This document shows positions 1-7,668 of a stretch of 64,000 nt of DNA, one piece after another. The stretch is from positions 3,117,501 through 3,181,500 of the forward strand of contig NC_013222.1 of assembly GCF_000024125.1 (NCBI RefSeq), in the 5' to 3' direction. The translations under genes and the position numbers were made by a program. The stretch is from Robiginitalea biformata HTCC2501. Lineage in GTDB: Bacteria > Bacteroidota > Bacteroidia > Flavobacteriales > Flavobacteriaceae. The stretch's first letter is position 1, and the number at the start of each line of letters is the position of its first letter. The notes beneath the pieces are model-generated. The model did not search any database, was not told the DNA's origin, and saw only the letters and a program-made list of their open reading frames with translations.

Positions 1-319
1 CCAACGACCTAACCACGTAATACCGATATCCGTTTGCAACTACTCGGGCCTGCCAGGCGACTTGCTTGGGTGATTGGGTGCCGCGCATAGTTTTGATCTC
101 AATCAGAAGTGGCCTCCCGCCGGGTTTTAGGTAAATCATGTCCGACACGCCCGGCACCATGCCCATGGTCTTCAATCTTGCCCCGTTGATCCGGCTGCTG
201 GCTGAGTTGTGCACCATGAAAAGAAGCCCTCGCTCATTGGGGTAAGTATTCCAGTGATGCGTGAAGATTTCTTGCTGCAGTCTATTCTCAGATACTGCCC
301 TAGTCACTCGCTGCCCCAT
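1..319 (-). CDS. VRR-NUC domain endonuclease (3' end beyond window)
   Basis: I read this frame directly from the sequence; it starts with ATG at 319 and runs off the left edge after about 106 residues. The order of conserved elements fits a small VRR-NUC (PD-(D/E)XK) nuclease: a glutamate in LQQEIF near residue 17, the GVSD motif near residue 59, IEIK near residue 75 (the D...ExK metal site), then a Q-x-x-W segment and a hydrophobic strand ending VVRS. Such stand-alone phage VRR-NUC proteins are thought to cut branched DNA. The start lies 2 bases after the stop of the helicase gene upstream, so the two are surely co-transcribed and probably act together in phage replication or recombination. 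The C-terminus is not visible. Confidence 0.85.
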   Translation of the reverse strand, partial: MGQRVTRAVSENRLQQEIFTHHWNTYPNERGLLFMVHNSASSRINGARLKTMGMVPGVSDMIYLKPGGRPLLIEIKTMRGTQSPKQVAWQARVVANGYRYYVVRSL

Positions 320-321
320 AT

Positions 322-1812
322 TTATCCAACCTTTATCATTCGACTTCCGTTACTGACTTCTTCCAGGTAGTGGTCTTTCCACCAGAACCTTTCATAGTTG
401 TAGCTGAACCAGTACGGGGACCAGCCCATGCCGCTTACGAATCGCTTTACTTCTTCCCAGGCATCCTCCCCGCCTCCTGATCGCCCGAGCTGATGGATTA
501 CCCAGAAAGGTTTTACCAGCCCTTTTTTCGCCATTTCAATCTTGCCTTCCATGGTCATCACCTCCGCCCTACGGCGAAGCTCCCGGGGATCGAGTAATTG
601 CAGCCTGGCAAATTGTTGCTCCTCTTTTTCCTTCACGTCCTCGTACCCACAATGCGGACAGATCACGGTGGCGGTGGGGATAAATGCCTCGCACTGTTTA
701 CAGTTTTTGAGCACCGCCTCTCCAATCTGCCTATCCTGCATGGGCATCACCTCCAGGGACCAGGGCCGCACATCATGCCAGAATCCATGCCGGGCAATGT
801 TGCCCCCGAAGTCCAGGATGTTAAAACTTGTCTTCCCATGTGCCATCCGCGATCCGCGCCCACACATTTGCAGGTATAGCGGCACCGACTTGGTGGCCCG
901 GTAGAGGATGACGGTACGGATGTCAGGCTGATCAAAACCTTTGGTAAGAATCCCGACGTTGCAGAGCACCGCTCCCGGGGTCCGGTCGAACCAGGCAAGT
1001 GTATTCCGCCTATCCAGATCCGACACGGTTGCATCCAAGTGCCGGGCATCTACCCCTTGCTGCGTGAACTCCGTGATCAGCTCCTGGCTGCTGGCAATAT
1101 TGGATGCAAAAACTAGTGTCTTCTCCCCGGGGCTTATCCGCTTCCAGTTTTCCACCACGCCGCGGTATAGCTTGGTCTTACTAAATCGGTCGGCTACCTC
1201 ATTGGCGTCATACTCGCCCCGCACAGTGCGGACCCCAGATAAATCCGATTCCACCCCGTAATAGTTTGGCTCGGCCAGAAATCCGTTATCCACCAGGTAT
1301 TCGATCTCGACCCCCACTTCCAGGTGATGGTAGTATTCGCCCAGTTGATTCTTGCGACCCATCCGCCTGGGGGTTGCCGTGAATCCCAATACCCGGGCAT
1401 CTGCGGAGAAGTATGGGAAGAGTTTGTCAAAGCTCCTCATGTGTGCCTCATCAATGATCACCACCTGCATCTTCTGGAGGAAGTGTTGGTAGTCTTTCTT
1501 TTTTACGCGCCGGGCCAGCGTTTCCACCATAGCGGTGTAAAGCACTCCGCCCAAGTAAGGCTTGCGGCCGGCTTTAATTTCAATCGGATCCAGGCCATAC
1601 ACTTGCAAGGCCCCTCCGGCCTGCCGCAGCAGTTCAATCCGGTCCGTCAGTATAAGAACACGCCTACCCTTGTCCACAGCGCCCTTTACGATATGGGTGA
1701 AGGTGAAAGTCTTTCCTCCCCCCGTGGGTAGCACCGCAATGATGCGGCGGTTGCCCTGGCGGATGGCCAGGCGAAGGCGGGAGATTAAATCTTTTTGGTA
1801 GGATCTTAGCAT
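322..1812 (-). CDS. Superfamily 2 DEAD/DEAH-box helicase, phage type
   Basis: A 496-residue ATP-dependent helicase. Walker A lies at residues 28-36 (LPTGGGKTF), DEAH at 121-124, motif III (TAT) at 145-147 and the motif VI arginine finger QMCGRGSR at 315-322. A four-cysteine zinc ribbon follows (C371, C374, C385, C388). This layout is typical of phage and mobile-element helicases related to the UvrB/RecG-like restriction helicase group. A clear AAAGGAAACC ribosome site precedes ATG 1812, and the start overlaps the end of the 55-residue gene upstream. The VRR-NUC gene follows directly. The likely role is replication or recombination of the element's DNA; the substrate cannot be told from sequence. 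Confidence 0.9.
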   Translation of the reverse strand: MLRSYQKDLISRLRLAIRQGNRRIIAVLPTGGGKTFTFTHIVKGAVDKGRRVLILTDRIELLRQAGGALQVYGLDPIEIKAGRKPYLGGVLYTAMVETLARRVKKKDYQHFLQKMQVVIIDEAHMRSFDKLFPYFSADARVLGFTATPRRMGRKNQLGEYYHHLEVGVEIEYLVDNGFLAEPNYYGVESDLSGVRTVRGEYDANEVADRFSKTKLYRGVVENWKRISPGEKTLVFASNIASSQELITEFTQQGVDARHLDATVSDLDRRNTLAWFDRTPGAVLCNVGILTKGFDQPDIRTVILYRATKSVPLYLQMCGRGSRMAHGKTSFNILDFGGNIARHGFWHDVRPWSLEVMPMQDRQIGEAVLKNCKQCEAFIPTATVICPHCGYEDVKEKEEQQFARLQLLDPRELRRRAEVMTMEGKIEMAKKGLVKPFWVIHQLGRSGGGEDAWEEVKRFVSGMGWSPYWFSYNYERFWWKDHYLEEVSNGSRMIKVG

Positions 1813-1973
1813 GGTTTCCTTTTTGGATCGTTAATCCATTTTTCTTTTCCTCCTCGATGCACCTCAATAACTTTTTTGATGTCCTCCAAAAATTCTAATT
1901 CAAATGGATATAGAGCGGTGTTTTCAAATTCGCTTAACTGCTCCTCCAGCTTCTTAATCATGTATTCCAGCAT
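1806..1973 (-). CDS. Small charged hypothetical protein, 55 aa
   Basis: A short frame on the minus strand, ATG 1973 to TAA 1806, of 55 residues. The N-terminal half is a probable amphipathic helix rich in Lys and Glu (MLEYMIKKLEEQLSEFE), and the C-terminus is basic (KEKWINDPKRK). I recognise no family. Its stop codon overlaps the helicase start by 7 bases, and the helicase ribosome binding site lies inside its last codons; such overlap is usual for a real coupled phage gene. A second ATG at codon 5 is an alternative start. No strong ribosome site precedes it. It is the first gene after the GTGGTC-rich region and so may begin a separate transcript. Confidence 0.6.
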   Translation of the reverse strand: MLEYMIKKLEEQLSEFENTALYPFELEFLEDIKKVIEVHRGGKEKWINDPKRKPC

Positions 1974-1984
1974 ATCAACACTTT

Positions 1985-2290
1985 TTCGTGGTCAACCACA
2001 TAGTCACTTGATTTCAGAGATCGACCACACTCCAATCCCTTTATCTTAAAGGCCTTCAACTGCTTTTGTGGTACTGTGGTCACTTATTTCTTTTATAAGT
2101 ATTATTTATATATAGAAAGGGAGGCACCTGACGCCGCCCACCAGGGAGACCTGTGGCCTGTAAAAGAGATACAAAGTTTGAGGACACCCAAGTGACCACA
2201 CTTTTTGTTAACCTATTTTTATGCTTAAACATCCTAAAAATCAAGTGTTTGCGAATCTAAATTTGTGGTCGGACTCTCATCGACCACATT
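1985..2290. repeat. GTGGTC/GACCAC iteron-like cluster with AT-rich core
   Basis: The hexamer GTGGTC or its complement occurs six times in about 300 bases: 1988, 2023-area (GACCAC), 2078-area (GTGGTCAC 2076-2083), 2192-2199 (GTGACCAC), 2265-2270 and 2282-2287. One near copy (GTGGTA) lies at 2068. The copy at 1988-1999 is a perfect inverted repeat GTGGT-CA-ACCAC. The octamer at 2076-2083 is the exact complement of the one at 2192-2199. Between them lies a very AT-rich run (about 2084-2120). The last two copies lie within the end of the primase gene. Repeated sites around an easily melted tract beside a replication primase suggest an origin or a regulatory array; this is inference. Apart from these sites I see no gene in 1974-2233. 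Confidence 0.5.
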
Positions 2291-4498
2291 AGGCGCAGAA
2301 GTATATTTTTCAATTACCAGCCACTTTTTGCTAGTCGTGCCTCCATCTCGAACAGATCGTTTTTCAAATCCAAGGGCTTTAAGGGCAGCGCCCAGTTTGT
2401 GGATAATTAACCTCTCTTTTGTTTTCTCATCTAAGTAAATTTTGATTTCGGTGGTGGTTCTGGGGATGCAATTGCCGCCAAGGGAGTCTGTTGGCTCGAA
2501 ATATTTTTGAACCATGTCCATCTCAAAGTTTTCCGACTCATGAATCCCAGTGCATTTATTGAGGTAGATGCGTTCTTTTTTACCAAGCATCCACTTGTCA
2601 CCCAGGTCGCGCCACATCCAGTAGAGTTCCATGAACAGCTCCGTTTTATCAATCTCTGCCATGCGGTCGTGATCAATACTGCGGATCTTAACGGGAATTA
2701 TCCTGCGGTTCCCGGTCATGTCGTACAGCACTCGGTCGTCGTTTGACGTTCCGCAGAGGACAGCATATCGGGTGAGGTCTTCCCAAACTTTACCGTAAGG
2801 CTTTCTTACTGAAAACTTCTCCTTCGATACCAGTTCTTTAAATTCGTCGGCCTGCCTCTTATTTTTCCCTGAAAACTCATCGTCGCAAATAATCAACTTC
2901 TTGGTCATCAGCGGGGCTATATCATTTTCCTTGTTAAGCTTGTTTTCCGTTTGATAAGAGGACAGTGACTCAGGCAGAAGGTTTCTAAAAAACTTTGTTT
3001 TACCGGTCCCTTGTTCTCCGGTAAGTACAAGGACTAGTAGGGAAAAAGTGCCATTCATTGCAGAGATGATACCGAGCAGCCAACGGGTGAGGAATACCTC
3101 CAGATAATCGGCCGCCTCCTCGTCCTCAGTAAGGGCCACCCCATCCAGGTCCGGCTTCTCGTAGTCGAAACAAGCCAGCAATTCCTCCAGGCATCCCGTT
3201 GGTTTCAGGTGCTTATTGTCTCGGAAGAAACTCGTGAACGGGTTGTATGAAGTAATCAGGTCAGAGTCCATAAGCGCGAACAGCTTGGATTGGGAGACAT
3301 TGAAGCCAACTGCGTGCATTGCTTTTCGGTACAGGCTATTGTAATCTCGGTCCTCCAGCTGTTCCCCTTCCCCACTCTCGTAGTACCGCGTTATTTCATT
3401 GAACCGCAAGCCCAAGGACTTAATGAAAGTCTCCAGCTCCAAAACCTTATCATTGACCTGGACCGTTTGAAACTGGTGAACGGGGATGTCCTTTATTTTC
3501 TCCAAAGCTTCCCGGGTTCGCTCTGGCTCTACACCGCGCATCTGCAAATATTCTTCGGTGCTACGAATAGCTTCTTTGCGATCTATCCCGGGTTCAGACT
3601 TTAGGCGCTGAGCGTAGTAAATTTCAGCCTCGATAGTGGCGGGTGTGCGGGTCTCAATTCCCGCTTGCTGGCAGTAGTAAAAAAATGTGCCTATCCCGAC
3701 GCCCCCGGTGTGATCCCGGCGTAGGGCTATGTCGTATTGTTTATCGCATTTTCCCCGTTCGTATTTGCTGGACTGAGCGGAAACGATATGGAAATAATCC
3801 CGACCCCCTTCTCCAAATTCGGATGCTAAGGCAAAACTGGTATGAAGCCAGGAGTGATAGTCCTCCGCGATGTTCACCCCCCGATTCTGGATCTGCTCCA
3901 GGATATGCCTGATGTCTTCGTCATGATAAGCAATAGCCCTGGCCGGAGCCTCCCGAAACTCTCGCTGCTTTTTATTGAGGTACTTGGACCACTTCTTACT
4001 GCCTCGATTCAGGTAAAGATGCGGGTCGTACGAGATAAACCGTAGCCGGGATACATCTTTCCCGGAAGGATCTACCACAACACCGTACTGGTTTGCCAAA
4101 TATCGTTCGATAGCCTGAAAAGCCTCCAGGTGCTTCTCTGGCGAAACTTTTACGTACCACACCAGGCCAAACCCCCTGATGGATGTGTGGCAGGCATAGC
4201 AATGCGGGTCTTGCTCCAGGCGGGCCCTGTTTGCTAGCAGATCCGCGTTATCCTCTGCATCCAAGTCGATCCCTATTATTCCGGAGTGTTCAGCCAGGTT
4301 GTCCCGCCTGCGGCGATCCTCAAAGCGCCCTGAGACAGTAACAGAAGGGACGCCGGTTTTATCCGACTTCCCGTTGCGAACCGCCAAAACCTTGTCTTGC
4401 CAGCGGCCGTCACGGACGTATTCGAGGTAATCATCCAGTTCAACATCTCCACCTACTTTGCTGAACTCTCCGGAATTGAAATAAGAAATTTTGGTCAT
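2234..4498 (-). CDS. PrimPol (BT4734-like) / VirE-family primase-helicase
   Basis: A 754-residue two-part replication protein. The N-terminal part resembles the BT4734/BF3469 primase-polymerase fold: a metal-binding IDLD at residues 77-80, the HTSIRGFGLVW block at 104-114 and VVDPSGKDVSRLRF at 141-154. The C-terminal part is a VirE/VapE-type P-loop helicase: Walker A GEQGTGK at 494-500, Walker B LIICDDEF at 535-542 and a sensor/arginine-finger region GTSNDD...TGNRR at 583-599. In this family the two activities prime and unwind element DNA. It lies 18 bases after the RecB-type nuclease gene in the same leftward operon. The final codons overlap the GTGGTC repeat array. Confidence 0.9.
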   Translation of the reverse strand: MTKISYFNSGEFSKVGGDVELDDYLEYVRDGRWQDKVLAVRNGKSDKTGVPSVTVSGRFEDRRRRDNLAEHSGIIGIDLDAEDNADLLANRARLEQDPHCYACHTSIRGFGLVWYVKVSPEKHLEAFQAIERYLANQYGVVVDPSGKDVSRLRFISYDPHLYLNRGSKKWSKYLNKKQREFREAPARAIAYHDEDIRHILEQIQNRGVNIAEDYHSWLHTSFALASEFGEGGRDYFHIVSAQSSKYERGKCDKQYDIALRRDHTGGVGIGTFFYYCQQAGIETRTPATIEAEIYYAQRLKSEPGIDRKEAIRSTEEYLQMRGVEPERTREALEKIKDIPVHQFQTVQVNDKVLELETFIKSLGLRFNEITRYYESGEGEQLEDRDYNSLYRKAMHAVGFNVSQSKLFALMDSDLITSYNPFTSFFRDNKHLKPTGCLEELLACFDYEKPDLDGVALTEDEEAADYLEVFLTRWLLGIISAMNGTFSLLVLVLTGEQGTGKTKFFRNLLPESLSSYQTENKLNKENDIAPLMTKKLIICDDEFSGKNKRQADEFKELVSKEKFSVRKPYGKVWEDLTRYAVLCGTSNDDRVLYDMTGNRRIIPVKIRSIDHDRMAEIDKTELFMELYWMWRDLGDKWMLGKKERIYLNKCTGIHESENFEMDMVQKYFEPTDSLGGNCIPRTTTEIKIYLDEKTKERLIIHKLGAALKALGFEKRSVRDGGTTSKKWLVIEKYTSAPNVVDESPTTNLDSQTLDF

Positions 4499-4516
4499 GC
4501 TGCTTTTTAGGGGCGT

Positions 4517-5275
4517 TTAAACTTCGGCTAGCTGCTCTTGCGGCTGGATGCTAATTGTGTTCGGATAACTCAGGTTCTTCGGTGCATAATTGGGGTTTTC
4601 ACAATCCCATAGCGCCCGGGTATGGTAATAGAGCTGCAGGTTGTACTCATGGCTATCGGTGAACTCCTTGAGTTGCCAGTCTACGCCTTGAAACTGTCGC
4701 TTGGTCCGATGATTTGAATTGAGCCAAAGGATGCCATACCGATCAATCTTCGGTGAATTATGTTCATCCCACATTTCTTTGTATGCGGCCAGCTGAATCT
4801 CATGCGTCTTATACAGCCCATTAGAGGTCTTGAAATCGATCATCCAGGTCTCCCCGTTGATCTTAGCAACCATATCGCAAGTCCCCCCGAGTTTCATTTT
4901 CTTACTGAATAATTGGGTTTCTGTAGCCACTTGCTCTCCGGACTGGATGTAGTCCTGATAAAATTCCATGAACCGGCAAATCATTTGCCATTCATCCAGG
5001 GAGTAATGCTGCTTTCCTTCTGTGATCCATTGCAATTCACGGCCGAGCAGGATCTGCTCAATGGCATTGTGAACGTTGCTTCCTCGGTCGGCGGCCTCCC
5101 GGAGGATACGCTCGGCTTCGCCTCCGACATTTTTGAGCCATTCCTGGAAGCCATACCCCTTTGGATATGCGGAGAGTACGGTGGTCACTGAAGGGTAGTA
5201 TTCATCCCCCACCTGGTAGAATCTTTCATCGAGCACGTCGATCCGGTTCAAATTCTCGTGTGCAAATATTTTCAT
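4517..5275 (-). CDS. PD-(D/E)XK nuclease, RecB/Cas4-like, phage exonuclease type
   Basis: A 252-residue nuclease. The PD-(D/E)XK core is visible: H69 in the first helix, D134 in the GGTCD strand, D147-F-K149 in WMIDFKT, and the RecB-type QxxxY motif (QLAAY) at 161-165. These are the metal-binding and catalytic residues of RecB/AddB/Cas4-like exonucleases; phages often carry such an enzyme for end resection or homologous recombination. It lies between the SSB-like gene and the primase-helicase gene, which supports a replication-recombination module. A GC-rich hairpin (5294-5313) lies in the gap to the gene upstream. The exact polarity cannot be told from sequence. Confidence 0.85.
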   Translation of the reverse strand: MKIFAHENLNRIDVLDERFYQVGDEYYPSVTTVLSAYPKGYGFQEWLKNVGGEAERILREAADRGSNVHNAIEQILLGRELQWITEGKQHYSLDEWQMICRFMEFYQDYIQSGEQVATETQLFSKKMKLGGTCDMVAKINGETWMIDFKTSNGLYKTHEIQLAAYKEMWDEHNSPKIDRYGILWLNSNHRTKRQFQGVDWQLKEFTDSHEYNLQLYYHTRALWDCENPNYAPKNLSYPNTISIQPQEQLAEV

Positions 5276-5291
5276 GTTATTGGTGGTTTTA

Positions 5292-5319
5292 AACCCCCAA
5301 CCGAAGCCGGGGGTGTTTT
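5292..5319 (-). terminator. Hairpin between two early genes, possible attenuator
   Basis: On the minus strand, five G-C pairs (5294-5298 with 5309-5313) close a loop that can pair further through a CTTCGG-like turn, followed by TTTAAAA. It separates the SSB-like gene from the nuclease gene. The short U-run suggests partial termination or mRNA processing rather than a full stop. Confidence 0.35.
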
Positions 5320-5340
5320 GATTGGACTAAGTTTCGGGGC

Positions 5341-6018
5341 CTAAAAGTCATCCTGCGGCCCGGCAGTTGCGGGGGCGGGTTCAGGCGCTGCCTGGGGTTG
5401 GGGATCGGGCTGCTCCTGGTCGCCATCCGAAAACAAAGAGCAAAACTCCAGGAACTTCTTTTCCAGGAAAGCAAGCTGCTTGGTGTTGTCCCAGGTCTCT
5501 TTTCCCTTAAATGTCACCTTCTCCAGCGGAGGGACCCCGCCCGGGTTCTTCTTGGTTCCGTAAGCCCAAGGCAATTGCTCCCCGTGCTGGATGATGGAAA
5601 GCCCAGTGGCATCCCGGCCCTTCTTCTTGGAGAAATACTGATACGGCTCAAATTCCACCGGGCTGTCAAGCTCGATGCCAGGAGCGGCGTACAGGAAACC
5701 CCGGCCGTATGCAGAATCGAAAGGCACCTGCAAAACGCACTGTGCACCATTTTCCGCCTCGATACGGAACTCCATGGTCTTGCCGTACTCGGGGTGCTCA
5801 TCCGGCGGCAACTTCAAGTCGGCTCCTTTGATGAAGCCCCGGAGGTAATCCAGCTGCAGCTCGTAGACCCGGTCCCCGTTTTTGTTGATGCGGGTAGTGA
5901 CCCCTTCCATTTCGGCGGGCTCTTCCTTGCCCAGGGATTTGACCACTTTTCCCATGGTCACGTTAAAGTAGTGGCCCACGCGCTCGCGCTTACCACCAAA
6001 ATCATTTACATTCGACAT
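5341..6018 (-). CDS. Putative phage single-stranded DNA-binding protein (SSB-like)
   Basis: A 225-residue protein I cannot place in a named family by motif. The first 180 residues look like a beta-rich globular domain with many charged and aromatic residues. The last 35 are a Pro/Gln/Ala-rich linker ending in the acidic tip GPQDDF. A flexible linker with an acidic tip ending in Asp-Asp-Phe is the hallmark of SSB proteins, whose tail recruits replication and repair partners. It lies directly upstream of a RecB-type nuclease and a primase-helicase. I infer an SSB or single-strand annealing role; a RecT-like annealing protein is the main alternative. Confidence 0.55.
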   Translation of the reverse strand: MSNVNDFGGKRERVGHYFNVTMGKVVKSLGKEEPAEMEGVTTRINKNGDRVYELQLDYLRGFIKGADLKLPPDEHPEYGKTMEFRIEAENGAQCVLQVPFDSAYGRGFLYAAPGIELDSPVEFEPYQYFSKKKGRDATGLSIIQHGEQLPWAYGTKKNPGGVPPLEKVTFKGKETWDNTKQLAFLEKKFLEFCSLFSDGDQEQPDPQPQAAPEPAPATAGPQDDF

Positions 6019-6104
6019 AACTATTTATTTGTGTTTCACTTTTTTGTCCAACTGAGTCAGGGGTTGGACTTCCCCGTTTTCTAACCGGCCCAGGCAGCAC
6101 CCCA

Positions 6105-6365
6105 CTACCGCCTGGGGGATCCGGTTGCTTCTTCTTTGGATACTCCGTGTATCCGTTTGTATTCTTCCCTAAGGGATGAAAGGATGTACTTGCCGTGCAC
6201 CTTTGAGGGGCGTATGCGCGATTCGGGGTGACGCAGCAGCTCTTTGAAATAGGATTCGCTGATCTCCAAAAACTCCAGAGCTTCTGAGCGGGTGCAGATT
6301 CCTTTTCGAGAATGGTGGCTGCTGAGTAGCATTTCAAGGGCCCCTACCGTGATTGTGTGGCTCAT
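6105..6365 (-). CDS. Small predicted helix-turn-helix protein
   Basis: An 86-residue protein. The stretch CTRSEALEFLEISESYFKELLRHPES reads like a winged-helix/excisionase-type (MerR-like) helix-turn-helix: a helix, a short turn and a recognition helix, followed by a likely wing (IRPSKVHGKYIL). Such proteins act as excisionases or transcription factors in mobile elements; here it could also be a replication accessory factor. Its start overlaps the stop of the gene upstream by 4 bases (ATGA), so translation is coupled. An 86-base gap with a 7-bp inverted repeat (6046-6052 with 6063-6069) separates it from the SSB-like gene. The function is inference. Confidence 0.6.
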   Translation of the reverse strand: MSHTITVGALEMLLSSHHSRKGICTRSEALEFLEISESYFKELLRHPESRIRPSKVHGKYILSSLREEYKRIHGVSKEEATGSPRR

Positions 6366-6601
6366 ATCTGGACGGCTTTTCTCGCCCGGCGGCTGGACTT
6401 CTCCTGCTCGGCCAGGGCATCGTCAAATATCTCAACCACTATCGGCTGTTTTTCCTCGGGCATTCTCTCCCCCCAGAGGTAGACGTTTTTGAATGTCTTT
6501 TGGTCAACCCCACAGGCTGTGGCCGAAGCCTCGACGACTTGCTTTCGCGTCTTGGAGGTCATCTCGTCCCACATCGTTCGGATAAATTCCATTGTTTCCA
6601 T
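6362..6601 (-). CDS. Hypothetical protein, 79 aa
   Basis: A 79-residue early phage protein. The middle (TRKQVVEASATACGVDQKTFKNVYLWGERMPEEKQPIVVEIF) has the feel of a small lambda-repressor-like helical fold: a residue pattern of helix, turn and helix with a TFKNVYLWGER recognition-type segment. The C-terminus is basic (SSRRARKA). It could be a minor DNA-binding regulator. Its start shares one base with the stop of the gene upstream (TAATG), and it overlaps the next gene by 4 bases, so it is in a coupled run. I know no named family for it. Confidence 0.6.
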   Translation of the reverse strand: METMEFIRTMWDEMTSKTRKQVVEASATACGVDQKTFKNVYLWGERMPEEKQPIVVEIFDDALAEQEKSSRRARKAVQI

Positions 6602-6810
6602 TACTTCATCCTTTTTTGGTGAGCAAGCCTACGCTTGCGTTTTGCTTTTTGTGATCGAGTGGGGAAATACATCGGGCTTCCCATTCCGGGGTATCTGTAT
6701 TTCCGTATTGGGTTTTCTAATTTCATTGTCACATCCGAATGCTCTCCAGAGTTGCCCACCTCACCCATCATTGCTGCAGCCATCATAGCTAAGTGTCTCA
6801 TTCCTTTCAT
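6601..6810 (-). CDS. Hypothetical basic protein, 69 aa
   Basis: A 69-residue protein starting with ATG 6810, five bases after a good AAGGAG ribosome site; a longer frame starting with TTG 6828 lacks one. The N-terminus is Met/Ala-rich (MRHLAMMAAAMMGE), followed by a middle with Pro, Gly and Tyr, and a strongly basic end (RSQKAKRKRRLAHQKR). The basic tail suggests binding to nucleic acid, but I recognise no family. It shares one base with the next gene. Confidence 0.55.
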   Translation of the reverse strand: MKGMRHLAMMAAAMMGEVGNSGEHSDVTMKLENPIRKYRYPGMGSPMYFPTRSQKAKRKRRLAHQKRMK

Positions 6811-6820
6811 TACTCTCCTT

Positions 6821-7039
6821 TTAATCAATAAATCCGTTAACTGTTAATGTTCCCGGACTGCAAAGCAAATTTCCTTTGTCGGTGTACACCCGAATTTTTC
6901 CTTTTATTGGCTTCTCATGGGAGTAGGTGCGCCCAATCAATCCGCTCTTGGTAGTAACCAAAGTCCCGGCTCTTTTTGAAGGGCTGCCTGCCAGACGTTG
7001 GGCGCACTCAAATTCCCATTGCATTTCCTCGGCAGTCAT
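6821..7039 (-). CDS. Hypothetical protein, 72 aa
   Basis: A 72-residue protein; ATG 7039 follows AAAGGAGAGTG, so I prefer it over the GTG one codon upstream. The C-terminal half looks like a small beta-barrel (GLIGRTYSHEKPIKGKIRVYTDKGNLLCSPGTLTVNGFID). Its start shares a base with the stop of the lipoprotein-like gene upstream (TGATG). I know no family. The same AAAGGAGAGT leader is used by the next gene, an oddly strong Shine-Dalgarno for a Bacteroidota host. Confidence 0.55.
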   Translation of the reverse strand: MTAEEMQWEFECAQRLAGSPSKRAGTLVTTKSGLIGRTYSHEKPIKGKIRVYTDKGNLLCSPGTLTVNGFID

Positions 7040-7278
7040 CACTCTCCTTTTAGTAGTTCACACACTTCCTTACACGGTGTTTCCAGTTTGCTGCAATCGG
7101 TGTTTAAATCGATGTAGCAGTTTTCTGTTTTGCGTTGGATTTTGTTATTGGCGCCATAGAGGTATTCGTCCATTGTGGGCTTCTCGCAGGAGGCCGCTAT
7201 GAGCATGGCCAGGGTCAGCACAAAGAAGAACAGGGCCGCTCTTAGGTTCCATTTTGGGTTTTGGTATTCTGAGTTCAT
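7039..7278 (-). CDS. Small putative lipoprotein
   Basis: A 79-residue protein from ATG 7278. Residues 12-30 are hydrophobic (ALFFFVLTLAMLIAA) and end at a cysteine in AASC, a plausible lipobox. The mature part carries four more cysteines (NCYIDLNTDCSKLETPCKEVCELL) and could form two disulphides outside the cytoplasm. ATG 7278 overlaps the stop of the gene upstream by ATGA, which favours it over the GTG at 7305. An envelope protein encoded inside an early phage operon could act in superinfection exclusion, but this is speculation. Confidence 0.55.
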   Translation of the reverse strand: MNSEYQNPKWNLRAALFFFVLTLAMLIAASCEKPTMDEYLYGANNKIQRKTENCYIDLNTDCSKLETPCKEVCELLKGE

Positions 7279-7409
7279 AACAGTTTTATTTGGTTTCTTA
7301 TCCACTCTAAAAAGAGTTCCAGGTATCCCCTAAAGGGGCTGTGGTAGATCATTACAAGGCCAATAGCGCAGCCCAGTAGAAAGCATCCTAATAGCCAAAC
7401 CGGGTTCAT
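7275..7409 (-). CDS. Small membrane protein, 44 aa
   Basis: A 44-residue frame, ATG 7409 to TGA 7275. Residues 4-21 form one membrane helix (VWLLGCFLLGCAIGLVMI), followed by an amphipathic C-terminus ending KLL. It overlaps both neighbours by 4 bases (ATGA at each end), which is good evidence that it is translated. The pairing with the lipoprotein next door recalls small envelope-protein pairs such as spanins or holin-like peptides, but those usually sit in late lysis regions, so I give no function. Confidence 0.5.
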   Translation of the reverse strand: MNPVWLLGCFLLGCAIGLVMIYHSPFRGYLELFLEWIRNQIKLL

Positions 7410-7534
7410 ATCCTGGGATATTCTTCGTCCATTTTTTCAAGCATCCTCTTGTATGCTCGATCGTACCGCTCGGCTTCAATGCATTTCTTTTCGTCGGCGA
7501 TATATTCTTCGCGGGTATAAATGGGCTGTTTCAT
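7406..7534 (-). CDS. Small charged protein, 42 aa
   Basis: A 42-residue frame, ATG 7534 to TGA 7406, rich in Glu, Lys, Arg and Tyr (TREEYIADEKKCIEAERYDRAYKRMLEKMDEEY); it is very probably one long helix. Its ends overlap both neighbours by ATGA. I know no family. The coupling and a plausible helix support expression. Confidence 0.5.
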   Translation of the reverse strand: MKQPIYTREEYIADEKKCIEAERYDRAYKRMLEKMDEEYPRI

Positions 7535-7668
7535 GTCTTGTCGTTAAGAAATTCGTCAATCGTTTTTGTTGGTTTCCCGGTTGCGTCTGCGAAATCGTCG
7601 CATATTTCAGCAAAGGCATATCCTATGTTCGCAAACAGCTCTGCTAGTGTTTGGTGTTGATCTTTCAT
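7531..7668 (-). CDS. Small acidic protein, 45 aa
   Basis: A 45-residue frame from ATG 7668, which overlaps the stop of the gene upstream by ATGA; the longer frame from 7713 would lie wholly inside that gene. Composition is acidic and helical (LAELFANIGYAFAEICDDFADATGK). I know no family. It is one of a run of coupled tiny early genes. Confidence 0.5.
   Translation of the reverse strand: MKDQHQTLAELFANIGYAFAEICDDFADATGKPTKTIDEFLNDKT

Noticed and set aside
6002..6337. A minus-strand 111-codon frame over the small helix-turn-helix gene
   Set aside because: It overlaps the coupled gene at 6105-6365 and the SSB-like gene and has a shadow-like composition.
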